Positions 44,061 through 52,469 of a stretch of 64,000 nt of DNA are shown here, piece by piece. The position numbers and the translations under genes are program-made. The stretch is taken from NCBI GenBank assembly GCA_934096275.1, contig CAKOLK010000004.1:6981-70980 (forward strand), read 5' to 3'. The notes under the pieces are model-generated. The model was not told the DNA's origin. It ran no database searches and saw nothing but the letters and a program-made list of their open reading frames with translations. The stretch comes from an uncultured Bacilli bacterium. Lineage in GTDB: Bacteria; Bacillota_I; Bacilli_A; RF39; UBA660. Position 1 is the first letter of the stretch. Each line of letters starts with the position of its first letter.

Positions 44061-44087
44061 AAACCCCACCAAAAAGTGGAGGTTTTC
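44057..44087 (-). terminator. Bacteriocin operon terminator
   Basis: On the minus strand AAAACC-T-CCAC pairs with GTGGGGTTTT (one bulged T), followed by T. It lies 28 nt after the last small ORF. Confidence 0.75.
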
Positions 44088-44114
44088 ATAAAGAAGAAAC
44101 TACATACATAAAAG

Positions 44115-44249
44115 CTATCTAATTATTGTTCCATAAATCATACCCATTTTATATACATAGTACATAACTTGCACTAATAAGGGAAAAGACAAGATTATTA
44201 AAATAGTTTGTATTTTTTTATTTTCTAATTTTTCTTTTAAAACTTGCAT
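44115..44249 (-). CDS. 44-aa membrane protein, candidate bacteriocin immunity protein
   Basis: ATG 44249 lies inside the end of the second peptide gene (overlap 44237-44249); TAG at 44115. A charged head (QVLKEKLENKKIQ) is followed by one long hydrophobic helix (TILIILSFPLLVQVMYYVY) and a short tail. Single-helix or small membrane proteins encoded last in two-peptide bacteriocin operons are typically the immunity protein. It lacks a double-glycine leader, so it is not a third peptide. Function is by position only. Confidence 0.65.
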   Translation of the reverse strand: MQVLKEKLENKKIQTILIILSFPLLVQVMYYVYKMGMIYGTIIR

Positions 44250-44422
44250 AAGTTCTTACTTTTAATTCTTCTAAGTGAAGAACCAAATCCTCTTCCTATA
44301 TCGTATATAGTATTAAAAGCTTGAGTAGCATATCTAATAAGCGAAGCAGTTATACTTAAACCACCATAAGTAGTTTTTAATTCACTACTATTTATGACAC
44401 TTAAGCGGTCTTGTGTACCCAT
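44237..44422 (-). CDS. Double-glycine bacteriocin precursor, peptide 2 (61 aa)
   Basis: The leader of 21 residues ends LSVINSSELKTTYGG, the classic motif cut after GG by C39 peptidases. The mature peptide (40 aa) starts LSITASLIRYATQAF, has a GxxxG motif (GRGFG), a basic C-terminal part (SSLRRIKSK) and one Cys near the end (NLCKF). This fits one half of a class IIb two-peptide bacteriocin. Its Shine-Dalgarno (GGAGTAGGAG) lies inside the coding region of peptide 1. Confidence 0.85.
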   Translation of the reverse strand: MGTQDRLSVINSSELKTTYGGLSITASLIRYATQAFNTIYDIGRGFGSSLRRIKSKNLCKF

Positions 44423-44528
44423 CTAATGCTCCTACTCCAAAAATAAATGCTGCTATTGCTCCAATTATTGCCCATGCTGATATACCACCAAATGTATTTC
44501 TTAATTCTTTATTATTTAATTCATTCAT
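44388..44528 (-). CDS. Double-glycine bacteriocin precursor, peptide 1 (46 aa)
   Basis: ATG 44528, TAG 44388. The 15-residue leader is MNELNNKELRNTFGG. The mature 31-mer begins ISAWAIIGAIAAFIFG, holds a GxxxG motif (GALDG) and ends in a basic tail with one Cys (RPLKCHK). The start overlaps the exporter stop as ATGAATGA, and the end overlaps peptide 2. Hydrophobic Gly/Ala-rich core plus partner peptide point to class IIb. The lone Cys in each mature peptide could allow a disulfide between them (inference). Confidence 0.85.
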   Translation of the reverse strand: MNELNNKELRNTFGGISAWAIIGAIAAFIFGVGALDGYTRPLKCHK

Positions 44529-46560
44529 TTATACTCCTCCTTTTTATTTTATAAATCTTATCAAATAAATCACTATTATCTTGTCTATGTGATATTAATA
44601 TCACAGTCAAATATGGATAATTATTAAAAATATTCTTTAATATCATTCTTTCTTCTTCGATTGATATTTCATTAAAACTTTCATCCAAAACTAATATATC
44701 TTTTGCTTTTAATAAAGCCCTAGCTATTATTATTTTCTTTCTTTGTCCAGTAGATACATTATTACCATTTTCCTCTAAAAAGATATTTAAGTAATTATCA
44801 GTATTAAATGTCTTATCTAAAAGAGTTGTCTTACAACATAGTAATTGCTTATCTTTAGAATTACTTATTAAATCTAAGTTTTCCTTAATCGTAGTCTGAA
44901 AAAGCGTTTCATTTTGACTAACATAAGTAATATTACCTCTTATAAAAGAAAGACTTAAATCATTAATATCAATATTATCTATCATAATCTTACCACTAGT
45001 AACTTTATGATTCCTAAGAAGCAATCTTATAATCGTAGACTTCCCTACACCAGAATCTCCAGTTATAAAAACATTTTCATTTTCTTTTAACCTAAAATTA
45101 AGATTGCTAATAATAGTCTTATCATTCTTTACATAAGATACATTATTAAACACTATCTCTGTTATCTTATTAAACTTATTATCTGTTTTCTCTTCTTTAT
45201 TCATCTCTAATATATCTAGTACTTTATCCACTGATGTCTTATATATTTTCTTCATTGTAATATTTTCATATACACTACTAAGTAAACCAATAAACAAATA
45301 AAATATATTGCTTATTAATATAGTACTTGATATACTACCATTTATTGTTTTTACTATAAATACTGATACTATTATTACAAGTAAATAAAACATATCTATC
45401 AAATAATTATTTATTAAATCAAACTTATAATACTCTTTTAAATACTTCTTATTCTTATCTAAAGTAATACTATTATTATTCACTAAATTATCTATTATTT
45501 TATTTTCAATACTTAAGTTCTTAATAGTATTAAAAGAAGTCAATGACTCATAAAGATAAGATGAAGTCTTTATTCTCTTATCTTTTAAAATCTTATAATT
45601 TTGATTAAGTCTTTGTTGATAACTAAGTGAAAGTATCAAAAGAATTATAATAATTATAATAAATATTACTACATAAAATATATTTATAAAAGATATATAG
45701 ATCAAAATAAAGATAATAAATATTACATCTAAAACAGTAGATATTAGTATTTTACTAATTATATCTTTAAAGTTTTCTATATCAGATATAAAAGTAGCAA
45801 TCTCTCCAGATGTTGTTTCAATAAAATAATCATATGGGAGGTATAATAAGTGACTTAAAGTGGTTTTAGTTATTTCTTCATCTATATTATTATTAATTTC
45901 TATTAGCAATTTATTTTTCTGAAAATACATATATGTTTTAAAGATTGTTATATTTATAAAAACAATAAACACTATCAAAAGATAATTAAACGATTTAGTA
46001 TATCCAGATACAATGGTAGATAAGTAGTAATTAAATGCTAATGAAAAAAGTGAATAAATTATAGATAAAATTATACTCTTAAATATTATTCCTTTATTCA
46101 AAGAAAATATCTTAAGTATTATTTTTCTTAGTCTTACATCTTTAATTCTTTTAAACTTAGTATCAGAAAATATTATATACTTATTAGTAGTTATAGAATT
46201 ATATACTGACCGGTCTATTTTTTTTAACCCATAACTAGGATCCATTACTAAGATATAATCATCATTAATTTCTAAGATTACTATAAAATGATACATTTCT
46301 TTATCAATTATAGTATGAGCAATACATGGTAAACTATCTTTCATATTATCAATCTTTGCTGATACACCAAGTGCGTTAAGTCCAAGAGATTTACTTGATG
46401 TAATTAAATCATACATAGATACACCATACTTCTCTTTATTTATTAAAGACGTAAGTGATGCTCTATTAATTCTTTTGTTATGAAGTAAGAAAATTGTTTG
46501 TAAACATGCAATGCCACAGTCATAAGAATTAGTTTGTAAGACATAGTCATATTTTTTCAC
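44521..46560 (-). CDS. Bacteriocin-processing ABC exporter with C39 peptidase domain
   Basis: 679 aa from GTG 46560 (GAGAGGTG upstream). The N-terminal C39 peptidase (about 1-130) has the catalytic Cys in NSYDCGIACLQ, His in MYHFIVILE and Asp in VMDPSYG. Five or six membrane helices (about 150-420) precede the ATPase: Walker A GDSGVGKST, signature VSTGQRKK (Ser-Thr-Gly in place of SGG), Walker B DILVLDESF, H-loop LISHRQ. It cuts double-glycine leaders and exports the peptides in one step (LagD/ComA family). First gene of the operon; the precursors follow with overlaps. Confidence 0.94.
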   Translation of the reverse strand: MKKYDYVLQTNSYDCGIACLQTIFLLHNKRINRASLTSLINKEKYGVSMYDLITSSKSLGLNALGVSAKIDNMKDSLPCIAHTIIDKEMYHFIVILEINDDYILVMDPSYGLKKIDRSVYNSITTNKYIIFSDTKFKRIKDVRLRKIILKIFSLNKGIIFKSIILSIIYSLFSLAFNYYLSTIVSGYTKSFNYLLIVFIVFINITIFKTYMYFQKNKLLIEINNNIDEEITKTTLSHLLYLPYDYFIETTSGEIATFISDIENFKDIISKILISTVLDVIFIIFILIYISFINIFYVVIFIIIIIILLILSLSYQQRLNQNYKILKDKRIKTSSYLYESLTSFNTIKNLSIENKIIDNLVNNNSITLDKNKKYLKEYYKFDLINNYLIDMFYLLVIIVSVFIVKTINGSISSTILISNIFYLFIGLLSSVYENITMKKIYKTSVDKVLDILEMNKEEKTDNKFNKITEIVFNNVSYVKNDKTIISNLNFRLKENENVFITGDSGVGKSTIIRLLLRNHKVTSGKIMIDNIDINDLSLSFIRGNITYVSQNETLFQTTIKENLDLISNSKDKQLLCCKTTLLDKTFNTDNYLNIFLEENGNNVSTGQRKKIIIARALLKAKDILVLDESFNEISIEEERMILKNIFNNYPYLTVILISHRQDNSDLFDKIYKIKRRSINE

Positions 46561-46617
46561 CTATCATCACCTCTCATATATATAGAACGCACTCTTTATA
46601 ACAATTTCCTTACAAAA

Positions 46618-46645
46618 AATAAAAAAAATACGTACTTTACGTATC
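46618..46645 (-). terminator. Terminator of surface gene at 46671
   Basis: ATACGT/ACGTAT around AAAGT, then eight T on the minus strand. It separates the surface gene from the bacteriocin operon. Confidence 0.8.
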
Positions 46646-46670
46646 TTATTTACATATATTTACATTAGAT

Positions 46671-47714
46671 TTACATACTCAATTGATATGGATCAGAACT
46701 AGTACCAGATCCTCCGGATATTTTTGCGTTAGATGAAAGACTTAGGACTGGGCGCACAGCATACTCGTAGTCGTTGACGTTGTAGCCATTGACACAGCCA
46801 CGCGAAAGCACAGCGAAAACAATGTTGGAAATGACTGAAATCTGCGGAAGTAACCATGTATTTGCACTTTTATCTAACCAATTATTTGTTGTAATACAAT
46901 TAGAGTCTTCATTAAAATAACGCAATGTTGCAGAACAGTTTTTTGATGCTGCATATCCATAATCACTTGCATACATTAGTGCTATCTTTTTATTTGCATC
47001 ATTTTGCATTATAGGGTTTGTTCCATAATAGTAACCACTTCGATTAGCCTCATTTTTTCTTTCATATTGCCACATTATATCACTAGTTATACTGAAAGAA
47101 TCATACCCTCCAAGGTAATACTTTGTTGTTCCTATTATGTTTTTTGCATCAGCACTTAATGTATTGTAATAATCATTATTTAAATATGTATTTAATGTTG
47201 CTATTACCCAATTATTCCATGAATTAGTTGTAGCATCATATGTTTCATTCCATTTCATATCTCCTATAGATTCATTTCTTATTATTTTAATTCTATTTTC
47301 TACATTGCTATCTGTGTCTTCAGTTGGTATTACTCCAATTATTCTCCATACCTCATTATTAAATGTTACATAATTATTTACATTTCCTCCACGATATCTA
47401 TATTCTGTTGCAAATTTTTCATCTACTTGAAGTGTATTGTCTATTGTGTGAGTTATTTGTTCTAATCCATTTTGCCCTACATTTGCTTGTGCAAACTCTA
47501 AAGCATAATCTTTCTTTTTGACACTTAGTTTTAATATATTTTTTGATTCAACACTACTACTCCATTTTGCATATGATGTATTTGTATAATTATAAGATAT
47601 TATTCCTGAAAGTAAGAGCACAAAAATACCTATTAATGATAATAGATATTTATTATACTCTTTTACATCTTTAAATAAAGGGTTTATCTTTCTAGTATTT
47701 TGCCCCCCCCCCAT
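46671..47714 (-). CDS. Membrane-anchored lectin-like surface protein with VR and N-terminal poly-G (copy C)
   Basis: The open frame starts in the G tract (ATG 47714, MGGGQNT). The natural start is probably ATG 47733 (MTNNNSY), 7 nt after GGAGG, but with 10 G it is out of frame and stops soon; 9 or 12 G would join it. The protein has a membrane helix (YLLSLIGIFVLLLSGIISY), a short linker, then the same C-terminal domain as the 6210 and 61488 genes (EFAQANVGQNGLEQITHTID, TFNNEVWRIIGVIPTED, WLLPQ, RPVLSLSSN). The terminal codons are GC-rich. Predicted to be exported, with the variable end outside the cell. Confidence 0.8.
   Translation of the reverse strand: MGGGQNTRKINPLFKDVKEYNKYLLSLIGIFVLLLSGIISYNYTNTSYAKWSSSVESKNILKLSVKKKDYALEFAQANVGQNGLEQITHTIDNTLQVDEKFATEYRYRGGNVNNYVTFNNEVWRIIGVIPTEDTDSNVENRIKIIRNESIGDMKWNETYDATTNSWNNWVIATLNTYLNNDYYNTLSADAKNIIGTTKYYLGGYDSFSITSDIMWQYERKNEANRSGYYYGTNPIMQNDANKKIALMYASDYGYAASKNCSATLRYFNEDSNCITTNNWLDKSANTWLLPQISVISNIVFAVLSRGCVNGYNVNDYEYAVRPVLSLSSNAKISGGSGTSSDPYQLSM
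46728..46856 (-). other. Putative DGR variable region (VR), copy C
   Basis: 129 nt from TGGTTACTTCCGCAG to a 29-nt 3' motif (GCGCCCAGTCCTAAG, TCTTTCATCTAACG) that is identical in the 61548-61676 region. Between these ends the two differ mostly at positions 1 and 2 of NNC/NNT codons (CGT/AAC, TGT/AAC, AAT/GTC, GGC/AAC, TAC/AGC, TAT/CTT). Confidence 0.8.
47703..47712 (-). repeat. Homopolymeric G10 tract in surface gene C
   Basis: Ten C on the plus strand with the same flanks as the tracts at 708-718 and 62950-62958. It lies seven codons after the Shine-Dalgarno-proximal ATG 47733. Confidence 0.85.
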
Positions 47715-47749
47715 ACGAATTATTGTTTGTCATATTTTTACCTCCATCT

Positions 47750-48796
47750 TTAAAACAATCTCAATATATCATTAAATGTAACATATAACATCAATAATAT
47801 TAATAGAATAAATCCTATTGAATGAATTGTATTTTCTACTTTAGGATCTACTGGACTACCTTTGATCTTTTCAATTAATAAGAATAATATTCTTCCTCCA
47901 TCAAATGCTGGTAATGGTAATAAGTTAATTACTCCAACATTTATACTTAGAAGTGCCATTAAATATATCAAAGCCACTAATCCTTGTTTACTCATTTGTC
48001 CCACAACTGAATATATTCCAACTGGGCCACTCAATTGATTAACTGATACTCCACCAGTAAATAGATTACCTAAAACAATATACATTTGTTTAAATATTGC
48101 AAGCCCTTCGTTTATACCATACTTTATAGCATTACTAAGTCCATGATGAGTTTCACTTCCCATCACTATACCTACAATATATCTTTCACTCTTATCACTT
48201 GCTATTTCTTTTATTGGTTTAACTTGATATGTTCTTACAGTTCCATCTTGTTTTTCTACTTCAAATACTACTGTATTATTTAAATCTTCAAGTGCTAAAT
48301 ATAATGATATATCATCTTTATAAGTAACTTTATGATCATTTATTCTTAATACTTTATCATTAGCTTCAATTCCCGCGATAGCAGCAGGATAATTATCTGC
48401 CACTTCAGTAATTATTGGTTCCGTGCTAGGAGCACCAAATATTAAACCAGATATAATTAATATTAAAAATGCAAATATAAAATTAAACCCTACTCCCATA
48501 AACATTACTAAAAATCTTTGCCATGGTTTCTTATCTTGAAGATTACTTCCTTTATGTTCCTTTAACTTTTCAGGATCAACTTCTTCTCCAGCTAGAGAAA
48601 CAAATCCACCAATTGGAATTAATCTTATTGAATATTTTGTCTTATCTTTTGCTATTTTTTGAATAACCTTAGGACCCATTCCTATGGAAAATTCATATAC
48701 ATGAACTCCCACTAATTTAGCAAATAAGAAATGTCCTCCTTCATGTACTAAAACTATAATACCTAAAATAAATATAAATAATATTAATGTCAACAT
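47750..48796 (-). CDS. rseP: Site-2 intramembrane protease RseP (RasP)
   Basis: 348 aa. A zinc metalloprotease in the membrane that cleaves anti-sigma factors and signal-peptide remnants. The metal site is LVHEGGHFLFAKL (HExxH-like, HEGGH), then a PDZ domain (about 165-245), and the second ligand motif LLPLPAFDGGRI. The order cdsA-rseP is standard in Bacillota. Surface gene C starts just after its stop, which separates it from the usual proS neighbour. Confidence 0.94.
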   Translation of the reverse strand: MLTLILFIFILGIIVLVHEGGHFLFAKLVGVHVYEFSIGMGPKVIQKIAKDKTKYSIRLIPIGGFVSLAGEEVDPEKLKEHKGSNLQDKKPWQRFLVMFMGVGFNFIFAFLILIISGLIFGAPSTEPIITEVADNYPAAIAGIEANDKVLRINDHKVTYKDDISLYLALEDLNNTVVFEVEKQDGTVRTYQVKPIKEIASDKSERYIVGIVMGSETHHGLSNAIKYGINEGLAIFKQMYIVLGNLFTGGVSVNQLSGPVGIYSVVGQMSKQGLVALIYLMALLSINVGVINLLPLPAFDGGRILFLLIEKIKGSPVDPKVENTIHSIGFILLILLMLYVTFNDILRLF

Positions 48797-48807
48797 ATTA
48801 AGCCTCC

Positions 48808-49617
48808 TTATAAAATGTTCATAAATAATATAAATGTAAGTGCTACAAATATTAAACTATCTAATCTATCAAGTATACCACCATGACCGGGTATAATATT
48901 TGAATAATCTTTTACTTTATAATATCTTTTTATACTTGAAAATACTAAATCACCAAGTTGTCCTATAACTGAAAGTAGTAATGTTACTAAGACTACTACT
49001 AGTATATTCTCATTTGTAGTAATTATAAGACTATAAAACATAACAGGTATAATAGTACCCACTAAACTACCTATCACTGCACCTTCAACTGTTTTATTTG
49101 GACTAATCTTAGGACAAAGTTTATGTCTTCCTATTAAATTACCTCCAGCATAAGCAAAAGTATCAGTCATAACAGTTATTAATGCTATATATATAATATA
49201 AACTACACCCATATTTTCAATCAATATAAATGTATTAAAAGATATTGCTAAGAATAAAGTTGATGCCATTAAATATAACGCATCCTTTATATTATATTTT
49301 TCATTATTATTTATTAATACTAATGGTAATAAAAATACTAAGAAAAGTATTATAAATATTTGATACGTTAATGAATAATCTATAAAATAATAATTATTTC
49401 CAAACGCTATTAAAAAAATAACAAATAAATATGAAATAACTTCCATTACTATTGGTATATCACTTTCTTTTTTCCTTAAATCAATTAATTCTTTTAATCC
49501 AAGTATTGCAAGTGCTATTGCAAGTACTTTAAATGGTAATCCTCCGATTATTATAAGGGGTATAACTACCATTATCATTATTATTGCACTAATTATTCTT
49601 GTTTTCAAAATTATCAC
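48808..49617 (-). CDS. cdsA: Phosphatidate cytidylyltransferase CdsA
   Basis: About 269 aa from GTG 49617; a TTG at 49608 may be the true start because of AGGATGTG. Makes CDP-diacylglycerol in the membrane. Eight or so hydrophobic helices and the C-terminal signature KRYYKVKDYSNIIPGHGGI followed by LDRLDSL. Upstream of rseP with 11 nt between. The usual uppS partner is not adjacent. Confidence 0.94.
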   Translation of the reverse strand: MIILKTRIISAIIMIMVVIPLIIIGGLPFKVLAIALAILGLKELIDLRKKESDIPIVMEVISYLFVIFLIAFGNNYYFIDYSLTYQIFIILFLVFLLPLVLINNNEKYNIKDALYLMASTLFLAISFNTFILIENMGVVYIIYIALITVMTDTFAYAGGNLIGRHKLCPKISPNKTVEGAVIGSLVGTIIPVMFYSLIITTNENILVVVLVTLLLSVIGQLGDLVFSSIKRYYKVKDYSNIIPGHGGILDRLDSLIFVALTFILFMNIL

Positions 49618-49660
49618 ATCCTAGAACAATTATATAAAATATATAAAAAAAAAGCAATAA

Positions 49661-50095
49661 TTATCGCTCTTTTACTCCACTCTTTTTCATTTCTTTACAT
49701 GGCACTAAATATCCAAGTTCCTTACCTTTATCAATAATAACTCTTTCATCAAAAGATATATAAACTTGATTAGTAATACCACTTTTTATGTGTAAGTTCA
49801 TTCTGTCATCTAAGGTTAATATGTCATAATCACCAGATTGTATACACTTTGCAAGCGGTATTTTATTATCTATATTAGTACGCACTAATCTATCTTCAAA
49901 ACCAATTACTATATCTTCCCTAGAAATTATAGCAACAGATTTCATATCATTAAGTTCTTTTTTAATTAACTTATCATTTTGTACTAATTGATTTTTTAAT
50001 GTTTCTAAAAGATATATATCTTTATACTCTTCATAATTATTTACTCTTTTTAATAATTCTTCTCTTACAACTAAAAGACTATCTAATTTACTCAT
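49661..50095 (-). CDS. Hypothetical protein, 144 aa
   Basis: Soluble; an N-terminal coiled-coil-like helix (about 1-50, KLDSLLVVREELLKRVNNYE) followed by a beta-rich part (AIISREDIVIGFEDRLVR, VYISFDERVIIDKGKEL). Not recognised. It follows the 50113 gene by 17 nt and probably shares its transcript. Confidence 0.65.
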   Translation of the reverse strand: MSKLDSLLVVREELLKRVNNYEEYKDIYLLETLKNQLVQNDKLIKKELNDMKSVAIISREDIVIGFEDRLVRTNIDNKIPLAKCIQSGDYDILTLDDRMNLHIKSGITNQVYISFDERVIIDKGKELGYLVPCKEMKKSGVKER

Positions 50096-50112
50096 AAATC
50101 CCCCTTAAAAAA

Positions 50113-50742
50113 CTACCTTCTCTTTAAATTAGATTGTAACTCTTCACTCTTTGACACTATACTATTCAAAGCCTTATGAAAATCATCTAAGAAATCACCA
50201 TTATTTTCAACCTCTAATGAAGATAATATAGAATTAAATTCTTGAAAAGCCATATACTCATCAGCATTCTTTGGTGTATAAACCTTAACAGTTTGCAATG
50301 TATGTAAACAACTAACATAATCAACATCTTCAAGTTGTGTAATAAGTGCTAAATTAACCTTATCACAAAAACTATAAAATTGATACAAAGTAATAGTATT
50401 ATCATCAAATCTATTTCTTAATTCTTTTATTTCTTCCTTTAGGAAACTACCATTACCTCCAAGTGTCTTACGTACTTCTCTAGCAATTATACTCTTTAAA
50501 TATCTTTCATAAACCCCATATTTTACTTCTTCTCTCTTATTATCAGTCACAACTGAAGCATTAAGTAAAATATTGGCTATTAATGATGGCTCTTCAAGAA
50601 CATCTGAAGAAATTGATTCCTTTAAAAACTTACAATACTCTTCATACTTATCAAAAGATAAATTACCATCAAGAGAACTATTCATTAATTCCTTTAAATA
50701 ATTAGCTAATTTAAGTTCATCTTCTCTATTAATATTACTCAT
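50113..50742 (-). CDS. Hypothetical helical protein, 209 aa
   Basis: Soluble and mostly helical, acidic, with a C-terminal basic end (NLKRR) that comes from the next gene's Shine-Dalgarno region. No recognisable domain. Confidence 0.65.
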   Translation of the reverse strand: MSNINREDELKLANYLKELMNSSLDGNLSFDKYEEYCKFLKESISSDVLEEPSLIANILLNASVVTDNKREEVKYGVYERYLKSIIAREVRKTLGGNGSFLKEEIKELRNRFDDNTITLYQFYSFCDKVNLALITQLEDVDYVSCLHTLQTVKVYTPKNADEYMAFQEFNSILSSLEVENNGDFLDDFHKALNSIVSKSEELQSNLKRR

Positions 50743-50956
50743 TCTACCACTCCTTAAAAGCGTCTAAATTATAGCACATTTTTTCGCTTTTGTCAAATTA
50801 ATCATTTTGCTGTCCCAAATTGGGACCGCAAACACATAGTAATATCAAGGATTTCAGTAAAAAACATCAATTTTTTAGTCATTCTTGGGACCACAAATTA
50901 TTCTAAAAATTAAAGTTTTATGACACCTTTAATCAATAAAAATCAACTATTTATAT

Positions 50957-50983
50957 TTTGCGGTCGAAATTTTCGACCGCAAA
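50957..50983. repeat. Perfect palindrome, 13-bp arms
   Basis: TTTGCGGTCGAAA (50957-50969) and TTTCGACCGCAAA (50971-50983) around one T. GC-rich against the AT-rich surroundings. It lies 3 nt after the stop of the remnant gene, so it may be its terminator or a repeat-element scar. Confidence 0.75.
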
Positions 50984-50986
50984 TCA

Positions 50987-51166
50987 TCAAAGTTCTACTA
51001 TATCCTCAATTTTTTTAATCAACTCATCAATAAACATCTTTTCATTCATTTTATAAATATAACTATATTTCTTTCCAACATCTTTTAATGACATTCCACT
51101 TACATATACTTCCACTCTATCTAAAATAATGTATCTATCATGAAAAAAATCCCTATGAAATATCAT
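50987..51166 (-). pseudogene. C-terminal remnant of an ORF6N/KilA-N-type protein
   Basis: 59 codons from ATG 51166 to TGA 50987. The text FFHDRYIILDRVEVYVSGMS followed by LKDVGKKY is like the end of ORF6N-domain phage-type regulators (HDRFIILD...GASLKDLGKK). The N-terminal DNA-binding part is missing, and the upstream sequence has no matching frame. Family match is from memory of the motif, so moderate confidence. Confidence 0.5.
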
Positions 51167-51353
51167 AGAGATTTGACGACTTAGGGCTTCAAAAGTTTCC
51201 TAAATACCAATCGATATAAATCGTATCATAAATTATGATCATCGTCAATGGTTTAAGCAAAACTTTCTAAATTTCTATACAATAGTTTTTATTTAAACAT
51301 CATTTAGTTTTAGCATCTTCAATAACATTTGATTTTTTTACTATTCTTTTATA

Positions 51354-52403
51354 CTATTTTATAAAAACTGATTCTTCATCTTCATTTGATTCAAAATTTT
51401 TCTTTTCTTCTTCAATAGCGTTAATTAATTCCTGTTCTGTTGGCATGTGTAATTTATATTCAGAAGAAAATATAGTTTTATTATTTTCTGGTAATGTATA
51501 TTTTACAACAGTTTCGTTTTTATTAGTTGATAATAATATTCCAATTGTTTTATTTTCATTATCTTGTTTAATTTCTCTATCATAGTAATTAACATACATT
51601 TGCATCTGTCCAATATCTTGATGTGATACTTTTCCGATTTTTAAATCAATAATAACAAAACATCTTAAAAGTCTATTATAAAAAACTAAATCTGGATAAA
51701 AATGATCTTCTTCTAAAGTAAGTCTAACATGATTTCCGACATAACTAAAACCTTTTCCTAGTTCTAATAAGAATTCTTTTAAATGTTCTATAATATTTTT
51801 TTCTAAATCACTTTCAATATAATTTGTATTTTCTTTTATATCTAAAAACTCTAATACAAATGGATCTTTCACTAAATCTTTACTGCTTTTTAATATTTGT
51901 CCTTTTTCAGATAGTTCCAATATCTTTTCTTTATCAGCAGATATTATTAATCTTTCATAAAGTAGTGAATCTCTTTGTCTTTGAAGTTCCCTAACACTCC
52001 ATTTAGTATTTATACATTCATTAAAATAAAAACTTCTTTTAGGCTCTTCTTCGATCTTAATAAGTTCTAAATAATGAGACCAACTTAATTGCGACGACAG
52101 TGTTGTCGCAATTGGAAAACATATATAAAACTTTCTCATTCTTTCAAGATTTCGTTTAGAAAACCCTTTACCAAACTCTTTAATTAGTTTTTGAGATAAT
52201 TTATCAAGTACATAATCTCCATAACTTGCTCTTTCATCACCTTGTTGTTTTTCAATAATTGCTTTTCCTATATTCCAATATAAATTAAGCATTTCTGTAT
52301 TAACTGTTTGATACACTTTATTTCTACTATTGATAACCAATTCTTTGATATTGTCAAAAAAACTATTAAATTCATTATCATTATTAATTATTCCATTATC
52401 CAT
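51354..52403 (-). CDS. YhcG-family (DUF1016) PDDEXK nuclease
   Basis: 349 aa. The N-terminal DUF1016 domain (LYWNIGKAIIEKQQGDERAS, DKLSQKLIKEFGKGFSKRNL, LSWSHYLELIKI, KWSVRELQRQRDSLLYERL) and a C-terminal PDDEXK nuclease fold (HFYPDLVFYNRLLRCFVIID, LKIGKV). Such genes are mobile and are often found near restriction or defence loci; the biological role is unsettled. A GC-rich near-palindrome (TTGCGAC/GTCGCAA) is embedded in the codons before LSWSHY (52091-52113). Confidence 0.9.
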   Translation of the reverse strand: MDNGIINNDNEFNSFFDNIKELVINSRNKVYQTVNTEMLNLYWNIGKAIIEKQQGDERASYGDYVLDKLSQKLIKEFGKGFSKRNLERMRKFYICFPIATTLSSQLSWSHYLELIKIEEEPKRSFYFNECINTKWSVRELQRQRDSLLYERLIISADKEKILELSEKGQILKSSKDLVKDPFVLEFLDIKENTNYIESDLEKNIIEHLKEFLLELGKGFSYVGNHVRLTLEEDHFYPDLVFYNRLLRCFVIIDLKIGKVSHQDIGQMQMYVNYYDREIKQDNENKTIGILLSTNKNETVVKYTLPENNKTIFSSEYKLHMPTEQELINAIEEEKKNFESNEDEESVFIK

Positions 52404-52469
52404 AAACTACCTCCAAATGTTAATTTTTTATATATAATTTTCTTGACAAGAGAACTTTGTTCGAAGTTA

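Larger units (their letters stand above)
50743..51353. other. Intergenic region with palindromes and a decayed gene
   Basis: Holds a palindrome TCCCAAATTGGGA followed by CCGCAAA (about 50814-50832), a related half site TTGGGACCACAAA (about 50885-50898), a perfect 13-bp-arm palindrome TTTGCGGTCGAAA/TTTCGACCGCAAA (50957-50983), and a gene remnant at 50987-51166. It looks like a graveyard of accessory DNA upstream of the YhcG-family nuclease. Confidence 0.5.
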
